64,000 nucleotides of DNA from CAWBCR01 sp963787375 (GTDB lineage: Bacteria > Chloroflexota > Anaerolineae > Aggregatilineales > UBA3940): assembly GCA_963787375.1 (NCBI GenBank), contig CAWBCR010000029.1, forward strand, positions 62,001 through 126,000, written 5' to 3'. This document shows, in pieces, positions 42,540 to 51,358 of the stretch. The stretch's first letter is position 1. Every line of letters starts with the position of its first letter. Position numbers and translations under genes: made by a program. The notes beneath the pieces are model-generated. The model was not told where the DNA came from, searched no databases, and saw only the letters and a list, made by a program, of their open reading frames with translations.

Positions 42540-43034
42540 GTGTACGAAAAGAGCATCGAACTTCTCAACAAGGGCGTCGCGGACGAGATCGCCGCGACCC
42601 TCCAGTATATGTACTTCCATTTCCATTGTGACGACCGGGGATACGACCTGCTGGCGGGGCTGTTCAAGAAGACGGCCATCGAAGAGATGGGGCACGTCGA
42701 GCGACTGGCCGAGCGCATTCTGTTCCTGAAGGGCGAGGTGGACATGACGCCCGCGGTGGCGGTGCAGCCCATCCACGACTTCAAGAAGATGCTGGAGCTG
42801 GCCCGCCAGATGGAAGAGGGCAGCGTCAAAGAGTACAACCTGTGGGCCAACGAGTGCGCCGCCGCTGCCAACTCGGCGTCGAAGACCGTGTTCGAAGGGC
42901 TGGTGGCGGACGAAGAGCGCCACTATGACCAGTACGACACCGAGATCGAGAACATCGTCGCCTTCGGCGAGCAGTACTTTGCCCTGCAATCCATCGAGCG
43001 CAGCAAGCGGCTCGGCGGGGACGGGCCGGTGTGA
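42540..43034 (+). CDS. Ferritin-like/bacterioferritin-type diiron protein
   Basis: A 164-residue four-helix protein. The ligand pattern fits ferritin/bacterioferritin: E in ADEIAATLQYMYFHFHC, E and H in KTAIEEMGHVERLAERILFL, E in MEEGSVKEYN, and ExxH in VADEERHYDQYD. The KGEVDM segment after helix B resembles bacterioferritin (LEG). It probably oxidises and stores iron in the cytoplasm or detoxifies peroxide. The GTG start follows GGGAGG, with a TATAAT at 42494-42499 about 40 bases upstream but no clear -35 box. Confidence 0.86.
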   Translation: MYEKSIELLNKGVADEIAATLQYMYFHFHCDDRGYDLLAGLFKKTAIEEMGHVERLAERILFLKGEVDMTPAVAVQPIHDFKKMLELARQMEEGSVKEYNLWANECAAAANSASKTVFEGLVADEERHYDQYDTEIENIVAFGEQYFALQSIERSKRLGGDGPV

Positions 43035-43065
43035 TCTGATCTCCGGCTGTATTCTGACCGACCTT

Positions 43066-43093
43066 CGCCCCGTGCGACCGACTGCACGGGGCG
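43066..43093. terminator. Bidirectional terminator-like hairpin
   Basis: CGCCCCGTGC and GCACGGGGCG pair around an eight-base loop between the convergent ferritin-like and CPBP genes. Confidence 0.7.
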
Positions 43094-43099
43094 ATGTGT

Positions 43100-43761
43100 T
43101 TATGGTGCAGTCTGGAGGTAGCTGGCCGCGCCCAGCGCCAGAAACAGGATCATCGACAGCGTGTGGGCCAGCCACGGCGCGGCGATGCTGCGGCTGCGCT
43201 GGAAGACCCAGCCATACACCAGCCCGGCGGCAAAGGTCGCCGCGATGCCCGGCAGCGAGGCCAGCGGGAAGGTCGACACGCCGGGGCCGGAGGCAGGTGT
43301 CAGGTCGATGCAGAAGTGCCACGCCGTGAAGGCGACGGTGCTGACCAGCAGGCCCGCCGCGTCGCCAAAGCGCTGCTCGAAGCGCGGCTGGAGCCAGCCC
43401 CGGAAAAGAACTCCTGAAAGGGCACGGCCAGCAGCAGCGTCAGCGGCACGCCTACAGCCAGCTCGCGCCACAGGTCGGGGGCCAGCGCCCGCTCGCGCAC
43501 CGTGAGGAACCCGATCAGCGCGGCGGCCAGCCCGCCGAGCAGTCCCCAGGCCAGCCCCGCGCCGAGCGTCCGGCGGGCGAAGCCCATGCGGACCCACTCG
43601 TCGCGCCGCCAGGCCCAGCCCAGCGGGAACAGAATCCCGGCGAAGACGAGGACGGGCAGCGCCGCCGGCACGGCGCGGGTCACGAGGCTGAGCGCGCAGA
43701 AGGCGGCGTAGGCGATCAGCGCTTCGGGGAGGGGGCGGGCGGTGGATGGGGCAGGGTCCAT
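43100..43761 (-). CDS. Second CPBP-family intramembrane protease, frameshifted
   Basis: A multi-pass membrane protein of about 220 codons. The frame breaks near 43405, exactly within the first motif: VPFQEFF ends one frame and FRGWLQPRFEQRFG continues in the next, together reading QEFFFRGW. Motif 2 is AFTAWHFCI (FxxxH type) and motif 3 WLAHTLSMIL. The usual EExxxR has Q in the first Glu position, so the active site may be altered. ATG 43761 follows AAGGAG. Distinct from the CPBP at 28104. Confidence 0.78.
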
Positions 43762-43908
43762 GTGGGGGCTCCTTTCGATGGCATGCCCACGTTGGCGGGC
43801 GGCATGAGCCGTCGGTGTTGTAGGGGCGGGTCTGTGCGGTGCGAAGCATCGCCACCCACCCCTACCAGCGGTGATTACTGGCGTGGGCCTAACGTCCGGC
43901 CGGGCGTT

Positions 43909-44745
43909 CTATGGACTGCCTCGCAGGGCTTCGAGGGCCTGCCCCATTTCGGCAGCGGTGGCGAACCGCTCGGTTGGTTTCCAGGCCAGCGCCCGCTCGA
44001 TGATAGCCACAAGACCATCCGGCACGTCGGAGTTGAACTGCTGTATGGGTCGTTGGTCGAAGGAAAACGTTGGCTCGAAGCGCGGATCGCGGCGGGTGAG
44101 CAGATGGTGCAGCGTCGCTCCCAGCGCGTACACGTCGCTGGCAGGTGAGGCCAGCCCTTTGTACTGCTCAGGGGCGGCGTAGCCGTCGGTGCCAAACAGC
44201 GTGCCCCGCGCGCCCGCCTGGAAGGTCATCGCAATCCCGAAGTCGATCAGCCGCACGTGGCCCTGATCGTCGATCATCACGTTGCTGGGCTTCATGTCGC
44301 GAAAAACTACCGGCTCGGGCTGGTGATGATGCAGGTAACCGAGCACGTCGCACAGCTCGATTCCCCACTGCCAGACCTGTCCCACAGGCAGGGGCTGGTC
44401 GGTGCTGTTGAGTAGCACTTCAAGATCCTGCCCCTGCATGAACTCCATCACCAGGTACTCCCGATCCTCGATGCTGAAAGTGTCGTAGATATGCGGAATG
44501 GCAGGATGGTACAGCGTGGCAAGGATATCGGCTTCGCGCTTGAAGCTGCGGGCAGCCGTCTCCCGCAGGCGCGGGTCCTGCGACGGGGCCGCTTCTTTGA
44601 CCACGCACAGCCTGAGGACGCGGAAGTGGAGGTCGCTGGCCTGGTAGACGGCCCCCATTCCACCCATGCCAATAATGCCCAGGATGCGGTAGCGGTTCTG
44701 CAGCACCTGGCCGGGTCGCAGCGTACCCTCAGGCCATGTGTCCAT
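43909..44745 (-). CDS. Cytosolic Ser/Thr protein kinase with FRD catalytic loop
   Basis: A 278-residue Hanks-type kinase lacking a transmembrane domain. Gly loop GMGGMGAVY (26-34), K50 in VVKEAA, E71, catalytic loop FRDMKPSNVM (148-157), DFG at 168-170, and GTDGYAAPEQYKG. The His of HRD is Phe here; this FRD variant recurs in bacterial kinases of this subgroup and the essential Asp is kept, so activity is plausible. ATG 44745 follows GGAGG. A 32-residue membrane peptide gene lies just upstream on the same strand. Confidence 0.88.
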   Translation of the reverse strand: MDTWPEGTLRPGQVLQNRYRILGIIGMGGMGAVYQASDLHFRVLRLCVVKEAAPSQDPRLRETAARSFKREADILATLYHPAIPHIYDTFSIEDREYLVMEFMQGQDLEVLLNSTDQPLPVGQVWQWGIELCDVLGYLHHHQPEPVVFRDMKPSNVMIDDQGHVRLIDFGIAMTFQAGARGTLFGTDGYAAPEQYKGLASPASDVYALGATLHHLLTRRDPRFEPTFSFDQRPIQQFNSDVPDGLVAIIERALAWKPTERFATAAEMGQALEALRGSP

Positions 44746-44801
44746 CGTGTGCCTCCACAACTCGTCTCGCCAGGCGGCCCATCCCGTCAAAACCTTTCAC
44801 A

Positions 44802-44900
44802 TCATACAGCCGGACCGCCAAACAGGAGGGTGGGCATTTTCCCGGTGATGAGTGCACAGCCACCGCCGAAGAGCATGGCAATCTCCAGAATGAGCAGCAT
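44802..44900 (-). CDS. 32-residue membrane peptide
   Basis: The frame from ATG 44900 encodes MLLILEIAMLFGGGCALITG followed by KMPTLLFGGPAV. A GTAGGAGA box lies eight bases upstream, better than most genes here. The GK(M/V)PxLLFGG ending resembles small Chloroflexota membrane proteins of 60-70 residues, so this may be a short or truncated member. It precedes the kinase by 56 bases on the same strand. Confidence 0.5.
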   Translation of the reverse strand: MLLILEIAMLFGGGCALITGKMPTLLFGGPAV

Positions 44901-44991
44901 CAGTTGATCTCCTACTGGTTCGCTGACCGGCCCACGTACGAGGTTAACGACACCAGTATAGCATGATATGTCTGGTGTGCGCCCCGGCTCC

Positions 44992-45639
44992 TCACTTCAC
45001 GTGGAAGCTGCTCACGATCACGTCGAAACCGGCCTGCGCTGTGTCGAACCCGTTGGGGAACGACTTGCAGGCGATGGTGTACAGCCGCCCGTCCTTCTCC
45101 AGCCACACGTCGCGACGCTGCCACAGCGGCTCGCCCCAGAACTGCTTGTAGATTTCCTCGTAGGCTGGCAGCCCGTCGACCAGCGCCTTGCCCTGCGACA
45201 GCGTCTCTTCGCGCGGAATCCCGGCGTAGGCCTGCTGCGCCGCTTCCGCCAGCCCGACCCCTTCCGGCATAGCCGTCACCCGCACCTGGCACGCCACCGA
45301 GTACCTCTCGAACGGCGTATCGGTGCCGATCTGCGCGACGCCCGCCAGCACGTCCGAGCCGGTCTGCGTGTCGTGATACGGCACGCTGTAGTCGGGCCAG
45401 AATACCGACAGCGGCTGCCAGTCCGGCGGGTAATCAAACGCGACCTGTTCATCCTCAAAGTGATGCGCCCCGCCGCCCGGCTCAGCCGTCAGCGTGGGGC
45501 CGTTGGGGATGCGCGTCGGCGTGGCCGCCGGGCCCGTGGACTGCGGCCCGCAGCAGCACGCCATGCTCGACGCCGCCAGCGCGGCAGCCGCCAGCATGCC
45601 GACCGCCAGCGCCAGCCGTGTGGTCGTGGGATGTCGCAT
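44992..45639 (-). CDS. PsbP-like lipoprotein
   Basis: A 215-residue exported protein with a Cys-rich signal end (SSMACCCGP; the first Cys is the probable lipidation site). The mature part begins HHFEDEQVAFDYPPDWQPLS, the (F)xFxYPxxW opening typical of PsbP/DUF1795-type domains, and ends GFDVIVSSFHVK, also typical. The bacterial versions have no photosynthetic role; ligand unknown. ATG 45639 follows AGGAGG. The next lipoprotein upstream lies 27 bases away, so they are probably cotranscribed. Confidence 0.8.
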   Translation of the reverse strand: MRHPTTTRLALAVGMLAAAALAASSMACCCGPQSTGPAATPTRIPNGPTLTAEPGGGAHHFEDEQVAFDYPPDWQPLSVFWPDYSVPYHDTQTGSDVLAGVAQIGTDTPFERYSVACQVRVTAMPEGVGLAEAAQQAYAGIPREETLSQGKALVDGLPAYEEIYKQFWGEPLWQRRDVWLEKDGRLYTIACKSFPNGFDTAQAGFDVIVSSFHVK

Positions 45640-45666
45640 CGCACACCTCCTGATGATGTCTCGCCC

Positions 45667-46119
45667 CTACTTGCACAGCGGCGCGGTCTTGGTGAACGCC
45701 ACCGTGACCGGCTGCGCGCCCAGCGTCCCCGCCAGCTCGACATGCTGGTCCTGCGTCGGGGCGTAGTCGGAGAAGTTGCTGCTCGTCTCGACCGGCGCAA
45801 ACGCGCCGCCCTGCTCCGCCACGTCCAGCGAGGCGCTCTCGCCGGGCGCGATCTCGATACCACCCAGCGCCAGCGGATCGCCGCACCGGTTCCTGACCTC
45901 CAGCACGCCGCCGTTGCAGTTGTTCGCGCTGACTATCAGGCAGTCCACCTGCGGCGCGACCTCCACGTCGAGGATGGCCGTCTTGCCCGCGCAGCCGCCC
46001 ACCGCCGGCCCGATGACCTTCATGCAGCCCGGCGCGGGGCTATCCTGCACCACGCAGCCCGCCAGCAGCGCGACCAGCGCCGCCACCCCAATCAGCACCA
46101 AGATCGCACGCTTGTTCAT
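45667..46119 (-). CDS. Cys-containing secreted lipoprotein
   Basis: A 150-residue lipoprotein (lipobox LLAGC) of unknown function. The mature part has about seven cysteines in a compact domain (APGCMKVIGPAVGGCAGKTA, QVDCLIVSANNCNGGVLEVR, NRCGDPLALGGIEIAPGESA), consistent with disulfides and a beta-sandwich. It ends in KTAPLCK. The ATG at 46119 follows GGGGAGG and avoids a 17-residue extension. The URO-D-like gene upstream ends 19 bases away, so the three genes from 47203 down to 44992 form one likely transcript. Confidence 0.72.
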   Translation of the reverse strand: MNKRAILVLIGVAALVALLAGCVVQDSPAPGCMKVIGPAVGGCAGKTAILDVEVAPQVDCLIVSANNCNGGVLEVRNRCGDPLALGGIEIAPGESASLDVAEQGGAFAPVETSSNFSDYAPTQDQHVELAGTLGAQPVTVAFTKTAPLCK

Positions 46120-46138
46120 GTGCGCAGCCTCCCCGGCA

Positions 46139-47203
46139 TCAGTACGCCCCGAACTCCGCCACCGCCGCAAAGAACGCCTCGACGTTCTCCCACGGGATGC
46201 CCTCCTCCGGCTCCAGGTCGTAGGCCGGGGCGAGGATCAGCCCGCCGCCTGCCCCCACCGTCTCGATCCGCTCGCGCACCTCGGCCCGGATGTCCGCCGG
46301 CGTGCCCCACGCCCAGCGCGTCGGCGTCCCGACCGTGCCGAAGAACGCCAGCCGGTCGCCATAGCGCCGCTTGAGCGCAGCGGGGTCCATCACGTCGGGC
46401 TGCACCGGGTTCAGCACGTCGACGCCGATCTCGATCAGGTCGGGGATGATCGGCTCGATGTAGCCGTCGGAGTGCCAGAAGATGTGCAGGTCCGGGTTGG
46501 CCGCGCGGCTGGCGTCGATGATCGTCCTGACGTGTGGCTTGAAGTAGCGCCGCCACATCGCCGGGCTGATCAGCATCCGCGTCGGTTCGCCGATGTCGTC
46601 GTCCAGCGCCAGCAGGTCGATGCCCGCCCGCGCCAGCGCCAATGACACGGCCAGGTGCATCGCCGTGAGCTGCTCCAGCAGGTAGTCGACCAGCGGCGGG
46701 TTCGTCGCCAGGTCGATCATGAACTGCTCGAAGCCGCGCAGCCGGTAGGCCGTCTCGAACAGCTCGCCGCCCAGGTGCGGCGGTGAGGCCATCACCGCGT
46801 AGCCGCTGCGGTGGTGCGCCTCGACGGCGGCGCGCAGCCGGTCGGGATGGACCTGCACCATGAAGTCGGGCAGCGGCGCGGCGGCGATCTCCTCGATGCT
46901 GTACGCGTCGGCCAGCCGCGCGTCGTTGGCGATCTCCGGGTGGTAGCCCCAGTCGTGATAGGTGCGCAGGATCGGCGTCGCCCCGACGTACACGTCGGCG
47001 GGCAGCCCGCGCAGGTAGCGCAGGAAGTCGACCTGCTCGCGCGGCTCTCGAATGTCCACAAAGCGGATCTCGGTGTCGAACAGCTCCTCGCCAGATTTGC
47101 CGGGGAAGCGCTCAAACGAGGTCGGGTAGAAGTTGACCATGCGGGGAACTCGGTCGGGCTGCTGGTGGCGCAGCACGGCCAGCACGCGCTCGCGAGGGTT
47201 CAT
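46139..47203 (-). CDS. Uroporphyrinogen-decarboxylase-fold protein
   Basis: A 354-residue TIM-barrel protein of the URO-D/MtbA superfamily: MNPRERVLAVLRHQQPDRVP is the standard start, followed by DDDIGEPTRMLISPAMWRRY, FKPHVRTIIDASRA, HIFWHSDGYIEPIIPDLIEI, VDVLNPVQPDVMDP and FFGTVGT. The HSDG with the downstream D(V)LNPVQ pattern is that of corrinoid-methyltransferase-like or glycolysis-unrelated members, not haem synthesis HemE, which has a distinct N-terminus. Substrate unknown. ATG 47203 follows TGGAGC. The upstream extension to 47365 is not coding-like. Confidence 0.83.
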   Translation of the reverse strand: MNPRERVLAVLRHQQPDRVPRMVNFYPTSFERFPGKSGEELFDTEIRFVDIREPREQVDFLRYLRGLPADVYVGATPILRTYHDWGYHPEIANDARLADAYSIEEIAAAPLPDFMVQVHPDRLRAAVEAHHRSGYAVMASPPHLGGELFETAYRLRGFEQFMIDLATNPPLVDYLLEQLTAMHLAVSLALARAGIDLLALDDDIGEPTRMLISPAMWRRYFKPHVRTIIDASRAANPDLHIFWHSDGYIEPIIPDLIEIGVDVLNPVQPDVMDPAALKRRYGDRLAFFGTVGTPTRWAWGTPADIRAEVRERIETVGAGGGLILAPAYDLEPEEGIPWENVEAFFAAVAEFGAY

Positions 47204-47298
47204 CGGGTTTGCTCCAGGTGGTGGTGTCGGCCCAGACATCCCTAGCATAGCACAACTTTGGTTGCGCGGTGCGCGTGACCTTATCCCCGTCTCCGGCG

Positions 47299-47356
47299 GC
47301 GTAAGCCGCCTCCAACTCCCCCTCTCCAAACTTGGAGAGGGGGAAGGGGGTGAGGT
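47299..47356. repeat. Dispersed CTCTCCAAA(C/T)TTGGAGAG repeat, copy 3
   Basis: GGCGTAAGCCGCC hairpin, AACTCCCC, then the near-palindrome CTCTCCAAACTTGGAGAGG and GGGAAGGGGGTGAGGTTC. It lies in the divergent gap before the 47471 gene. Confidence 0.78.
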
Positions 47357-47470
47357 TCCCCTCATGCGTGTGCTGCCCGCGCGGCGTCCGGGGGTGGGGG
47401 TCCGCCCGCGCGCGTTGTTCCCCCCGCCGACTCATGCTACACTGCCCGTATCCTGTCCGGGGAGCCGCCC

Positions 47471-49054
47471 ATGACTCTGCACACCGATGCAGCCGACACG
47501 CCCGATCTGTACATCCGCCAGATGCGCATCGTGTGGCGCGATACGTTCATCGTCGCGCACAACGAGCAGAACGAGCACGCCGATTTCCTGACGCGCGCCT
47601 GCGAGCGGCTGCGCCGCCTGCCGTGCTACCTGTCTGACACGCGCGCCGAGCCGCCCGGCAACTGGCCGGAGGAGCTGCGCGTCGCCGACCGCGTCTCGCA
47701 GAACGTCGCTCGCAACGGCCATCCTGACCTGCTGCGCTTCCAGCTTGCCGACCTGCAGATGGCGAACCTGCGGCCCACGCTGGCCCGCTGGCACCGCCCC
47801 CCGGCGCAGTTGAGCGCGGCCCAGATCAGGACCGCCGCCGTCGACGCCGACAGCCTGCGCTCGTGGATCGGCGTGACGCCGCAGGTGGTGCTGCACCGCG
47901 CGGGCGTCGGCATCGTCGAGTACACCGCTGCGATCTACGCCCCCGGCGCGCATCCCGAAGACGACCGTATGCCCGCCGTGCCGGGCTTCACGCCGGACGA
48001 GGCCATCGAACTGGTGCGGCTGGGCATCCAGACCCAGCTTCTGAGCCTGCCCGACGCCTGGCGCAACATGATCCCGGAGGCCGCCGCCGAGTGGCGCTTC
48101 TTCAGCGTCGTCGGCCTGGGGCCCGACAAGCACCTGGCGCTGGGCGGCCTGCGTGACCTGTCGCAGATCATCTCAGCCCACCTCAACGCGCCCGACCCGC
48201 ACGGCGTGCGCCGCCGCCGCCAGGCCCCCACCGCCGTCGACATCCGCCCGGCGCGGCCCACCGGCTCGACGACCGTCGTGCTGGTCGAGACCGAGCCGCA
48301 GGCCGGCAGCCTGGGCGAGTTCGTGGCGCAGTATGCCGCCCCGCTGCGCGGCGTCGGCGCGATGGACACCTACTTCCGCGAGCGGGCGCTGGCCGTCGTC
48401 GAGCGCGAGCTGTCCGATAACCTCAGCACCGACTCCGAGACGGCGGTCTACCTGCTGGGCAACAGCGAGCTGATCGTCTTCAACGACGAGCTGCCGCCTA
48501 TCATCACCCAGACGCGCGGTCGGCTGGGCCTGCGCACGGAAGCCGCCACCGTCTACTACCTGTACATGCACTACGCTGTCCTGCTCGAATGGGTCTATCT
48601 TCAGGACGCGCTGCTGCGCGCCTACCTCCAGCGCCTCGACGTGCTGGTGGCGTCCTCGCCGCTGCGCCGCCGCGAGATGATCGGCGCGCTGCACGGCGCG
48701 CTGGCCGACCTGATCCAGTATCAGGAGGACATCACGCCGTTTGCCACGCGCATCGAGTTCCTGGAGAAGACCCGCGCGCACCACAAGCTCGACCAGCTTG
48801 GCGAGCGCTTCGAGCGCAAGCAGGACCTGCTGCTCAACTACTCGTCGGAGTACCACGATTTTCGCGAGGCGCGTGCGGCGGAGTTCCTCAACTGGCTGGC
48901 GGCGATCCTGGCCGGCGGGGAGCTGGGCAACCTGGCGGTGACCGCCTTCGGCATCACGCCCGACCGCCGTCCGCTGTACCTGGGCATCACGCTGGGCTGC
49001 ATCGGGCTGGCGATTGTGGTGATGACCGTCCTGCGGGTGTTCAACCGGCGGTGA
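47471..49054 (+). CDS. Large membrane-tailed protein of unknown function
   Basis: A 527-residue protein I do not recognise. No signal peptide; the first 440 residues look soluble and largely helical with Arg-rich stretches (VRRRRQAPTAVDIRPARP near 230-250). From about 360 the pattern EWVYLQDALLRAYLQRLDVL, then FLEKTRAHHKLDQLGERFER suggests long helices, and the C-terminus has two hydrophobic segments (FLNWLAAILAGGELGNLAVT and LYLGITLGCIGLAIVVMTVL). This helical-stalk-plus-two-helix ending is faintly like CorA/YagE-type proteins, but no GMN motif is present. ATG 47471 follows GGGGAG. Intact. Confidence 0.7.
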   Translation: MTLHTDAADTPDLYIRQMRIVWRDTFIVAHNEQNEHADFLTRACERLRRLPCYLSDTRAEPPGNWPEELRVADRVSQNVARNGHPDLLRFQLADLQMANLRPTLARWHRPPAQLSAAQIRTAAVDADSLRSWIGVTPQVVLHRAGVGIVEYTAAIYAPGAHPEDDRMPAVPGFTPDEAIELVRLGIQTQLLSLPDAWRNMIPEAAAEWRFFSVVGLGPDKHLALGGLRDLSQIISAHLNAPDPHGVRRRRQAPTAVDIRPARPTGSTTVVLVETEPQAGSLGEFVAQYAAPLRGVGAMDTYFRERALAVVERELSDNLSTDSETAVYLLGNSELIVFNDELPPIITQTRGRLGLRTEAATVYYLYMHYAVLLEWVYLQDALLRAYLQRLDVLVASSPLRRREMIGALHGALADLIQYQEDITPFATRIEFLEKTRAHHKLDQLGERFERKQDLLLNYSSEYHDFREARAAEFLNWLAAILAGGELGNLAVTAFGITPDRRPLYLGITLGCIGLAIVVMTVLRVFNRR

Positions 49055-49097
49055 GAGAGAATTCTATCGGCGGAGGCAATGATTAGGGGCTAGCCCC

Positions 49098-49800
49098 ATG
49101 ACAAACAAGTGCTTGCTGTGTGGCAAGGAGACGATTCTGCATCCAAACAACTCTCGTTATCTTACAGAGCGGTGGAAGGCAGTCGCCAGCGGCCTGTGTC
49201 CAGATTGTTACACGCCCGCCCTTGCTAGAGATATACGACGGCTACCCAAACAAAGAAGACGGGCAGTCAAATCGGAGCTCGATTTGGTTTATTGCATCAG
49301 ATCCTTCATCAGTCTACGGGGCGTCTGGAGAAGCAGACCGGAAGAAGGCACGGAAGCGGCTGCAATGGTTACCCACTGCTTTGGAGAGAATAGTGCCAGT
49401 GCACGAGAACACCGCTCGTGTTGCGAATGAGATGAAGCGCTTGGTGGCAAGTGCCCTTGAAGGCAAAACTTTGGAAGCGCGGGAGGCGGCGCGGCATGTC
49501 GATGAACGCTATCCAGAGTTACTACGTTGCATTAACAAGAATAGCAGCCTGACATTCGAACAATGGTACAGCACGCTTGAGTATTTTGAACATAGCTGTG
49601 CATACTGCGGAGGTGAATACGAATTGATTGAGCACTTCTTGCCACTTTCGCTTGGCGGTGGGACAACCTGGGACAATTGTGTGCCATCGTGCACAGCATG
49701 CAACGTACGCAAGGGAAACCGACACCCAAACGACCTCGACAACGACTTCCCAGGGCTCAATCGAATTAGGGTCTATCTTGCATCCAAGAGCAACAATTGA
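49098..49800 (+). CDS. HNH-family nuclease-like protein, frameshifted
   Basis: The start ATG 49098 gives MTNKCLLCGKETILHPNNSR with a first Cys pair and later CPDCY, a candidate zinc knuckle. The frame then breaks, somewhere between about 49205 and 49270, and continues in the frame that ends at 49800. That part holds the HNH-like core: CAYCGGEYELIEHFLPLSLG, GGTTWDNCVPSCTACNVRKG, with EHFxPLSxGG as the variant of the D-H motif. HNH proteins cut DNA. The gene is clearly AT-richer than its surroundings, so horizontal gain is likely. No methylase partner adjoins. Confidence 0.7.
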
Positions 49801-49878
49801 CAGGAGAGAGCTCAGTGAGTCGGGGGTAAGTGCCAACCGCCGCCCGACCCTGTATACTGGGGGCAAGGAGATGTGCCT

Positions 49879-50137
49879 ATGACAATCATCAGACTGCGCT
49901 ATGAAAACGGCCAGCTTATCCCGCTCGACCAGCGCTGCCCGATCTGGTACGACGGCGACGAGATCGAGATGGGGCTGCGTCACGTGGACGAAAGCGGCAA
50001 CCTGCGCGCGATGCTGGATCGCACACGCGGCCTGTGGGCCGGCCAGGAGGTGAGCCGCCTGCGGACCTGTCGTCGCCGATGGAGGGCATGTTCGACGATG
50101 ACATAGCAGACCTGTCACCACCCGTCCGCCGCGGTTG
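49879..50137 (+). CDS. Small DUF104/antitoxin-like protein, probably frameshifted
   Basis: MTIIRLRYENGQLIPLDQRC recalls the IxVxYENGxLxPL opening of DUF104/AF2212-type antitoxins. As sequenced the frame ends at 50106 with an implausible Arg-rich tail; shifting by one base after GLWAG, near 50045, gives a natural acidic ending with SPMEGMFDDDIADLSPPV to a stop at 50137. ATG 49879 follows GGAGATG. No toxin gene (PIN or other) is visible beside it, so the antitoxin idea is weak. It could be a stand-alone protein. Confidence 0.45.
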
Positions 50138-50194
50138 ATCTCAGCGTCTTTGCTCGCCCCACTGTGATTTCTTCGACCTTTTACCCTGACGTAC

Positions 50195-50821
50195 TCAGGC
50201 GATCGTCTCGCGGCTCTCTCGCACCTTCCCCACCCGCCCCAGCGCCAGCCCCAGCAGGAACGCCCCCAGGAACATCGCCGGCACTGCGATGGCCACCAGG
50301 AACATCCGCCCCGGCGCGATGCTGCGCAACAGCACCGCGTGGGTCGGGTCGGCGGGGTCCACGTACACGTCGACCACTTTGCCGCGCGGGTAGGCCTGCA
50401 CCACATGCGCGGCTGCGGCCTCGTTGTCGGTCTGCGTGTCGTTGAACGTGATCGCGTGCCCGCTGTACTCCTGCCCGCCCAGCCGGTAGCTGTAGGTGAC
50501 GTCGGGCGCGTACAGGAAGCCCTGCGGCGTCGAGACCTGCGACACCCGCGCCGAGACGACCGTGCCCTGCGCCGCCATCCAGCGCTGGCTGTCGATCAGC
50601 AGCGCCCAGTCGTGGGCCGAGGTCGCCTCAACGAACCCCGCCAGCGCCAGCAGCGCCGCCCCGATGACCAGCATGGGCACGTCGCCGCGACGCAGCCCGC
50701 GCGGCAGCGCCGGGTCCTCGGCGCGCTCCGCCCGCCGGATGTCCCGCGAGACGCCCACGCTGATGACGAACAGCGCCGCCGCCAGCACCGCCGGCGTCAG
50801 CAGGAAGAAAGCGGATGGCAT
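50195..50821 (-). CDS. DUF3592 membrane protein
   Basis: A 208-residue protein with two N-terminal hydrophobic segments and one to two at the C-terminus, enclosing an extracytoplasmic domain. The DUF3592 pattern is clear: AAQGTVVSARVSQVS, APDVTYSYRLGGQEYSGHAI, YPRGKVVDVYVDPADPTHAV. Function unknown, common in bacteria. The ATG at 50821 follows GACGAGG. The next gene upstream lies 17 bases away on the same strand. Confidence 0.85.
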   Translation of the reverse strand: MPSAFFLLTPAVLAAALFVISVGVSRDIRRAERAEDPALPRGLRRGDVPMLVIGAALLALAGFVEATSAHDWALLIDSQRWMAAQGTVVSARVSQVSTPQGFLYAPDVTYSYRLGGQEYSGHAITFNDTQTDNEAAAAHVVQAYPRGKVVDVYVDPADPTHAVLLRSIAPGRMFLVAIAVPAMFLGAFLLGLALGRVGKVRESRETIA

Positions 50822-50838
50822 CGCGTCACCTCGTCACG

Positions 50839-51189
50839 TCAGGGGGCCGGGCAGGCGCTGGCCGGCCAGCCCCGGCTCACGCCGTCCAGGTAGATGCGCA
50901 GCAGTTGGTACTCGCCCACGCTCAGTCGCCGATTCGCCTTGGAGCCATACTCTGCCCGGTAAGCTATACCAATCTTATGGTAGCGACATATTACCGGCTC
51001 GGCGAGTGGGTTGCACGGTGTTTCGTCGAGGTTGGCCGTGCACGAAGGCTGCACGAGCTGGTCGAAGACGGCGTGCCGCCGCGCCTCCGGCATCGTGATG
51101 AGCGGGTCGGTCAGCAGAATGACCGCCGCGTAGGTCAGCCCGACCGCCGCCCACAGAATCGCTATGCTCCTGCCGCTGATCCGCGCCAC
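50839..51189 (-). CDS. Small membrane-anchored protein
   Basis: A 116-residue protein with one N-terminal hydrophobic segment (SIAILWAAVGLTYAAVILLT) and an outer polar region with four cysteines (SCTANLDETPCNPL, VICRYHKIG, SACPAP). No family recognised. The GTG at 51189 follows AAGGAGG. It directly precedes the DUF3592 gene, so the two are probably cotranscribed. Confidence 0.6.
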   Translation of the reverse strand: MARISGRSIAILWAAVGLTYAAVILLTDPLITMPEARRHAVFDQLVQPSCTANLDETPCNPLAEPVICRYHKIGIAYRAEYGSKANRRLSVGEYQLLRIYLDGVSRGWPASACPAP

Positions 51190-51358
51190 GCGCCCTCCTT
51201 AGATGCCACTCTGCGCCGCTACAGTACCACCGCTGCGGCGGGCTGGCAAGGCGCGCCTGATGGGTCTCGTTCCCGGCGATCCCTTCCCGGCGATCTGCGA
51301 ACCGCCGGGCCGCCGCCGTGTTGTCAACAACCCGGCGCTGTGTCATGCTCTATAATAG

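Noticed and set aside
49086..49097. Perfect GGGGCTAGCCCC palindrome directly before the HNH gene start as an operator.
   Set aside because: A 12-base GC palindrome is expected often in such DNA and has no promoter context.
51321..51355. Possible promoter TTGTCA ... TATAAT before the SorC fragment.
   Set aside because: The spacer is about 23 bases, too long for a standard promoter, and only a gene remnant follows.
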